From positions 4,890-36,766 of the forward strand of contig QANT01007295.1 in the NCBI GenBank assembly GCA_003254885.1: a stretch of DNA of 31,877 bases, given 5' to 3'. Source of the stretch: Purshia tridentata. Taxonomy: Eukaryota; Streptophyta; Magnoliopsida; Rosales; Rosaceae. Below are positions 26,081 through 31,877 of the stretch, in pieces. Position numbers and translations under genes: made by a program. Each line of letters opens with the position of its first letter. The stretch's first letter is position 1. The notes below the pieces were generated by a model. It was not told the origin of the DNA. It was given only the letters and a program-made list of their open reading frames with translations, and did not search any database.

Positions 26081-27852
26081 GTGCTCAAAGGGTTTGTCTG
26101 TTCTAGAGGAGATATGGCCCACTACAGTCCTAGATGTCCATGCACGAAAGATCCTCTTGTGAGGGGATGAAAGGTAGAAAAGGAAGGCAAGGAGCCAAGA
26201 ACAAGGACATGAACACAAGTATACACCGAAACGTACTTTGTCAAAATTTACCAATAAAGGGAACTATCCACCAATTTGATCATCAGAGTTTCATTGGTGT
26301 TCCCCTATATTCCTGATCTGGTTGTGCAGATAGTAGTGGAAGGATTAACCAATATCTATCTCATTTAAAGTTCTCTGTTCCTAGGCGACCATAATTTGGC
26401 ATCAACAATAGGTGTTTGACCCTTGAACATTATTTTGATTCTTTTTATTGGAAATTTAGTTTGATAATTAAATTGGGAGAAAGGTGTTTATAGAAATGTT
26501 TTAGAAGCAACTGATTTCCCAAAGGAAAGAAGAGGAACATGTGTGCTTCTTCATCTCACTCCCATCAGTAAAATTCTTGGATACGTAGCTGTATGTGATC
26601 TTCACATATACCATTAATTAAAAAATAAGATAGTTGTTTCGATTCTATTTCTAAGTAAACTAAGGGAAATCATTATTTTTTACCTCTAATTCCATAATTT
26701 TTTTAACCAAAATGCCCTAATTGGATTGTAAACACTCTCAAATTGAATATATGAACTTAAAAGAGATATGAAAGGACCATTTAACCTTAAATATGAGGGT
26801 CACATGACCTCTTCTTAATTGATGAAATTTTCTTAGCCGAGAACTTAGTAGTTAACAAACGAAATTATAAGACCTAATTTCAAAATCGAAAATATAGGGA
26901 CCCAAGTAAAAATTGATCAAAACTACATGGACCAATTATTTCATTTAAAAAAATCAAACCTATGCATAACTTAATTTTCTCGATGATTTTGCTGTTTCAT
27001 TTTAACATTAAAAATTATACTTATGCACAAACATCGTGGTGATGAATCATAAGAATTATAATAGTAACTATGTAACCAAGGCATAATAGTAACTGTGCAA
27101 TGAATTTGCTCAGGAGCTTTAAATCTCAAATATTATTATGAAAATTCTGAACATACCTCATTTATTTGCTATTTGTACCCCAGGAACTCTTTTTTGTTGA
27201 AATTTCATATTTTACCCTCTAAAAATAATAATAATAATCATTCCCCAAGAAGGCCCAACCTGATTTGCAGAACGTCATCACTCCAAGAAAGACTATTCCA
27301 TAGAGCATAAATGAGGTGGGATTGTACCCACCTCATTGTGAGAGATGCCCAATGAAACATGCTTCATGAAAAAGTTAGTCTCAATCCAATGAATCCGACA
27401 CCCCCTCCTCTTGATGCCAACTGGTCTCAACCACTCCTTTCGTATTTGTTTTCTCCTCTTTTTTTTTCTTTCACTTTTTATTTCTTCTTGATGGTTCAAT
27501 CCACAAGTGAGTTCAAAATTCAACTTAGATTAATGTTCAAAACAAACACTAAATCATATGTTACCAACACAATTTATTAGCACGGATTACCTCCTTTAAG
27601 CTTTAATACGATTTTGAAATAAGCAAGTGCTGCATGGGACGGCACGTCCAACCAAAAAACAAAGTCACCATCAAATATAAAAATCAAAGTCATCAAAAAA
27701 ATTTCAATCAAATGACGATTTTTCATGAAAAAGACAAACAACGCCGGATGTTGCCAACACAAAATTTAGTAACCAAAATTAAATCACGTGACTATTCAAT
27801 AAAAAGTTAAAAACGACTAATTTATTAGCTAAAACATACAATATGAAAAATA
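26081..27852. other. Intergenic; small hairpin only
   Basis: No gene recognised. A perfect 11-bp hairpin (aatgaggtggg/cccacctcatt, 27310-27337, 6-nt loop) is present. Frames on both strands near 27293-27580 are chance or low-complexity. Confidence 0.55.
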
Positions 27853-28141
27853 CTTGGGTGCACTTACGCATACACTCACTCTCTCAAAACTTTTGTTCGG
27901 CAATACAGGCTCAAGATAAAAAAGCCGTTCATATTTTATGTTACTTATTAAAGATTATCCCTGTAAACCTTAACTCAATCAAAGATCCTTTAGTTATGTA
28001 AACTTTATCGAATAAATGGACAAATTGGGTTTTATAGAGATGATTTTATAAATAATCTAAAATATAAACAATTTTGATCCTAATCCTGCATTGCTAAACA
28101 AAAATTTTGGGGGAGGAGGTGGATGCACAAGTGCACCCAAG
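27853..28141. mobile_element. MITE-like element with about 63-bp terminal inverted repeats
   Basis: It begins cttgggtgcactta and ends gtgcacccaag. The reverse complement of the right end aligns without gaps to the left end over 63 bp at about 76% identity, with perfect outermost 13 bp. Total length is 289 bp and there is no coding. A TA lies close to each end, but the exact target duplication is unclear. Confidence 0.7.
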
Positions 28142-29340
28142 CTATTGTAATTTGAGTTTTTATATGAAGGGCATTATAAACATTTCATACGAAAATTGGT
28201 TAAAATTGTTAGTTTTGGAAGAAGGGTGTTAACCAAAGCTTATTGGGTATCTAAATGGGTTATTTAATTAAATTAACTTCTTTTTTTTAAGAGGAAGGCC
28301 AAACAAAAATATTATCAGCCAATTCTCTGGGCAACAATTTGTCAAACCAATTGAGCCGTAAATTCTTGCAGATATTTGAGCAACCTAATTGTCCGGCCTT
28401 TGAATGTGTGCTATTATTGATGAAGCTCTATCTATACTACCATCTTTACATTCGTAGGAAAATTAAATAAATGTGTACGTATTTGGTAATTAATGTTTGA
28501 TAAAAAGAAAAGATAATTTCTTGGCTTTTAATAATAATAAAAAAATGATAATTCTTAAATTTTGATTGAAGAATAAGAGATAATTTCTTAACTTTTAAAC
28601 ACATTTTTGTTTTTCTTGGGAGGCTTAATGTATCCATTCCAAGTTCCAACACAAGCAAAGCTGTCTATATACACATGCGGTGAGCCAATTTTGCAGTAAT
28701 GTGAGTGCCTTCTTAGTTCTTATCATGTCATAGTTTTTGTTCCTTTTGTTATTTGTTGAGGATTTAATGGATTGAACCAACCACAAACAAATTTGTGAGT
28801 GGATTGGGAATATATCCAGGCAGCAATATTCTTAGGTATCACTCATAATCTTATCATTTTGTTATTCATCTCGAATTTAGTATATTTTTTGTATTATATT
28901 ATGATGAAGATCATAATAACTTCCTTCATAATATATACAAGCACAACGAAAGGCCAACAAAGGCCAACAAATAACAAAGCCTTAGATTGGAATGCTTGGG
29001 TCCAAACCAAATGGCTGGTTCTGAACCTCTGATATTACAAAGAAATTTCTTTTTAAAAAATAATTCAAAAAAAACCCACTTTATTTACTTATGATTTACA
29101 CTGAAAAAATAATTAAGCGAATATGAAAATGAATATTCCCACTCATTGAGAGCTTTAGATTTTCTAAAGGCGACTCTAAACTAGTCCTTGACATGGGGGA
29201 TTTAACATTTGATTTTAGACATTCTATATTACTCCTCTTTCAATCTCTTGTTCATTATTTTGTTTTGTTTTGTTTTTTATTTTTGTTATTATATCTTTGG
29301 TATTTATGCGTATAAGTTTATCGATCATCATTTGCATTTG
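28142..29340. other. Intergenic, nothing recognised
   Basis: AT-rich sequence. aaaggccaac is directly repeated near 28950-28968. No coding or RNA gene could be supported. Confidence 0.55.
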
Positions 29341-29354
29341 ATAAGTAATAGCTT

Positions 29355-29428
29355 AGTTTTCTTTCTTTCTTTCTTTCTTTTTTTTTTTTTCTTGGGCAGT
29401 TCNTTTTTTTTTTTTTCTTGGGCAGTTC
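29355..29428. repeat. TTTC microsatellite and duplicated 25-mer around an N
   Basis: A short (TTTC)n run leads into T13-cttgggcagttc at 29378-29402, one ambiguous base at 29403, then the identical T13-cttgggcagttc at 29404-29428. Two exact copies separated by a single N is typical of two contig ends joined without collapsing their overlap. Confidence 0.9.
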
Positions 29429-29570
29429 ATTGTATACTTGTTTGTTTGTTTTTAGGATTGGAATAAGAAACAGTAATAATTAAAAATCGAAAATTGAAAA
29501 AATATGAGTTTTTCTAGTTTATGCAATTCCTTGTGGCATGGTTGAAGATATTATTTAAGGTTGATAACTT

Positions 29571-29756
29571 TAAATTCTATGTGGATTTCATAATCTAAAA
29601 TCCCATAATTTGTATGGTTCAACCAAATTGATGGAAAGCACAACATGCATTGATATATATATTTAAATTCTATGTGGATTTCATAATCTAAAATCCTATA
29701 ATTTGTATGGTTCAACCAAATTGATGGAAAGCACAACATGCATTGATATATATATA
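29571..29756. repeat. Two-copy 93-bp tandem duplication
   Basis: Unit taaattctatgtggatttca... ending gcattgatatatata occurs at 29571-29663 and 29664-29756. I see only about one substitution apart from variation in the AT run at the end. Confidence 0.95.
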
Positions 29757-30487
29757 TATTATCAATTATGATATACGTATTATAATTTAATTTGATTCAA
29801 AATTTTTGTGTGGTAATAAGCTATAATGAACCCGAGCAACACAATTTCATGAATTCACATAAACCAAATATTTTAATAATATTTCTTATATACCAATTCA
29901 TGACGTATATATATTACAAAGTTGATGTGGAGTTACATATGTATGGCTCTTATCTTAGCCATTTTCTCTAGTATAAATATATACCAGTTCAGCATATAAC
30001 TCGGTCTTATAACCATATGATCCGCAAAAGTTGATAGTATATGTAGAGTTATTACATTGAATGGATTGACAAGAAGAGAAGAGATGAGGCAGAATATGAG
30101 AGATATTGTCGGTCACCAAATGGTCTGATGATGCACGAATCTCAAGCTCTGGTTGATTATCAGAGTTTGCAGAACATATTCAATCCAGAAATGAACTGGC
30201 CTTTCCCAACATTTTTGGGCACGGGAGTCACCATTTTTTTAACCTTTTGCTTATCATGATTTAATGCCATGGAAGTTGACACCATTCCTCATCAATGCAT
30301 GGCATCAAGTCATTCATTCAGAGAATTAAGGTTGCTATAAATATCTAAAATCACAGACCAATATGTGGTTCGATTTCCAACATTTATTACTTAAAAAGTT
30401 AAAACCCAAAATGAAACGAATACGATGTGAACATAGATTTTGATAGTATATACTTTATAGTATTTGAATAAATTTAGATACTTATTC
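29757..30487. other. Intergenic, nothing recognised
   Basis: AT-rich with TATA-like runs near 29975. No gene, RNA or bounded repeat was found. Confidence 0.55.
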
Positions 30488-30780
30488 CAAAATCAATTGG
30501 CAATAGATAAAGTAACTCAAACTTTTTTAAGTCATTATATATGCAAGACTTCACATTTTTTATTTGGGATCGTTTTCTCAACACGCCCTAGTACGTGTAA
30601 CGTCACTCAAACTTAACAGATGGATAATTTATATTGAGTGACATAAGAGCAAGTGTGGTTGTTGAACCTAACACGTAAATTGCCTATTCTGATATCAAAA
30701 TCAATTGACAATGAAATGAATAATCTAAACTCTTATAACTCACTATGTAAGACTTCACATTTTCAAGGTGAGATTTTTCT
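30488..30780. repeat. Pair of about 90-bp diverged direct repeats, probable dispersed-repeat remnant
   Basis: 30488-30578 (caaaatcaattggcaatag ... gacttcacatttt ... gat.gttttct) and 30695-30780 (tcaaaatcaattgacaatg ... gacttcacatttt ... gagatttttct) align in the same orientation. They flank a 116-bp core with caacacgccc and acgtgtaacgtcactc. I recall similar phrases from dispersed plant repeats. The class is not assigned. Confidence 0.5.
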
Positions 30781-31353
30781 ATCAAAAGTAGCTGTTATAT
30801 ATGACAAATGTCCTTACTTAAAAATAATCTCATGACTCACTTCTTTATTAAAACCAAAATTTTTAAAGAGAATTCCAAAATTATTGGCATTTATTACGTA
30901 AAACACAAAAGTATGTCAATAATCTAAAATATAGTATTCTCAATAAATATTATATGTTGTTAGATATCATTTTTCTTTAACTCCATCATAGGTGGCGAAT
31001 GCACATTTTGGTAATAATATCACAACTCACTTCCTTGTTAAGTACAAAATTCTAAAATGAAATATAAGTGTGATCATCACTTTGGAAGAAAAAAAAAAAC
31101 AATATATATTAAATCATTCATATGTGTACATATGAGAATTCATAGTATGTTTTGTCATATATTAACTGCTTCACCACCAAGTAAGTCTTACAATAAAATA
31201 AAATTATGGCTCAATGATAAAGTACACCCATCAATACATGAAATATTTTAAACTGGTCAATTAATTAAAAAATATTTCAAATAAATACAAATACTATATA
31301 AAAAAACCTACAAAGTAGCAATTATGTTTAAATTTTCATCTAAAAGAATATTA
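30781..31353. other. Intergenic, nothing recognised
   Basis: AT-rich. A weak direct repeat (atctcatgactcacttcttt near 30828 against atatcacaactcacttcctt near 31018) hints at more of the same repeat family. No gene seen. Confidence 0.5.
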
Positions 31354-31545
31354 AGTGCCATGGTGGACAATGTGAATTTGGTTTTTGTTGTTGACATGTG
31401 TTATATAGGTAAGAGTATTTTAGGGTAAACAAAATACCCCAATATGAACTTGGTGAGCCCAAATGTCATTTTGTGTATGCCCCAAAATATCACTACCAAT
31501 GTAAACAACAAAAACCAAGACAACATTGTCCATCGCCATGGCACT
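31354..31545. mobile_element. Inverted-repeat (MITE-like) element, 192 bp
   Basis: It starts agtgccatggtggacaatgt and ends acattgtccatcgccatggcact, reverse complements apart from a 3-nt insertion. A second matched block inside (ggtttttgttgttgacat against atgtaaacaacaaaaacc) and a weaker third (attttaggg/ccccaaaat) show that nearly the whole element folds. No target duplication was recognised and there is no coding. Confidence 0.75.
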
Positions 31546-31701
31546 CAAAATTTGGTTGTATAGAAATATTAGCGTAATGCTAGTTTATAGGTTTCTGATA
31601 GTTGGTATATGTATTTGAAATAATTTTTAGCTAATGAATCAATTTGAAATATCCCTTATAATTAGTGAGTGCATTTGTAATTGAGCATAAAATTATTTAT
31701 A

Positions 31702-31761
31702 CGTACCATTTTAACTAATTAGTTAATTGACCGTACCATTTTAACTAATTAGTTAATTGAC
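31702..31761. repeat. Perfect 30-bp tandem duplication
   Basis: Unit cgtaccattttaactaatta... is present twice without substitutions. Confidence 0.97.
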
Positions 31762-31815
31762 CATTTCTCTAATAAAAATAAGACTCCAATATGTGACGTT
31801 CACACTTATGTATAC

Positions 31816-31865
31816 CTCTCCTATTGTAAAGAGATATCAACTCTCCTATTTCAAAGAGATATCAA
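31816..31865. repeat. 25-bp tandem duplication
   Basis: Unit ctctcctattgtaaagagat... occurs twice, with two differences (gt against tc in the middle). Confidence 0.95.
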
Positions 31866-31877
31866 CTAAGTGATCTA

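Noticed and set aside
25865-26254. 129-codon frame on the - strand
   Set aside because: It runs through both arms of the hairpin and shows no domain; the inverted repeat explains part of its length.
27310-27337. 11-bp perfect hairpin considered as a terminator
   Set aside because: Intrinsic terminators do not apply to nuclear plant genes and no gene ends here.

Overview
This is plant nuclear DNA, almost certainly from a dicot. It is AT-rich with long intergenic stretches, has GT-AG introns, and carries two conserved nuclear genes. Repeat styles remind me of Rosaceae genomes, but I cannot prove the family from sequence alone. Most long open frames here are chance products. The two real genes were assembled exon by exon from splice sites and family conservation.

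Layout. (1) 1-4384, + strand: last seven exons of a chloroplast-type TypA/BipA translational GTPase gene (SVR3-like). Its 5' half lies upstream of the window. (2) 4385-12260: non-coding flank with an inverted-repeat element (5653-6035), a 269-bp tandem duplication, a TRIM-like retroelement remnant with a TGGTATCAG primer-binding motif (8064), a TATA box followed by a 42-codon small ORF (9988-10158), and a 142-bp tandem duplication. (3) 12260-16488, + strand: a complete eight-exon calcium-dependent protein kinase gene of the CPK7/8/14/32 clade, predicted at 531 aa, with an (AG)13 tract and a six-codon upstream ORF in the leader. (4) 16489-24790: a C-rich tract (G4-prone on the - strand), a decayed Ty1/copia reverse-transcriptase fragment, a (TC)24 microsatellite, a 525-bp long-TIR element with 5-bp target duplications, a 521-bp solo LTR with perfect CACGT target duplications, and a 130-bp tandem repeat. 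(5) 24790-31877: an orphan promoter-like block with two G-boxes and a TATA box, a near-perfect 54-bp-arm hairpin, two more inverted-repeat elements, several two-copy tandem duplications, and one ambiguous base flanked by identical 25-mers, which is probably an assembly artefact.

The two genes show no operon-like or pathway link. One product is expected in plastid translation and the other in cytosolic/membrane calcium signalling. I did not find a convincing undescribed multi-gene system. The best leads are the 25923-26080 hairpin (possible young MIR locus), the orphan G-box/TATA module, the TATA-linked small ORF, and an unusual density of two-copy tandem duplications.
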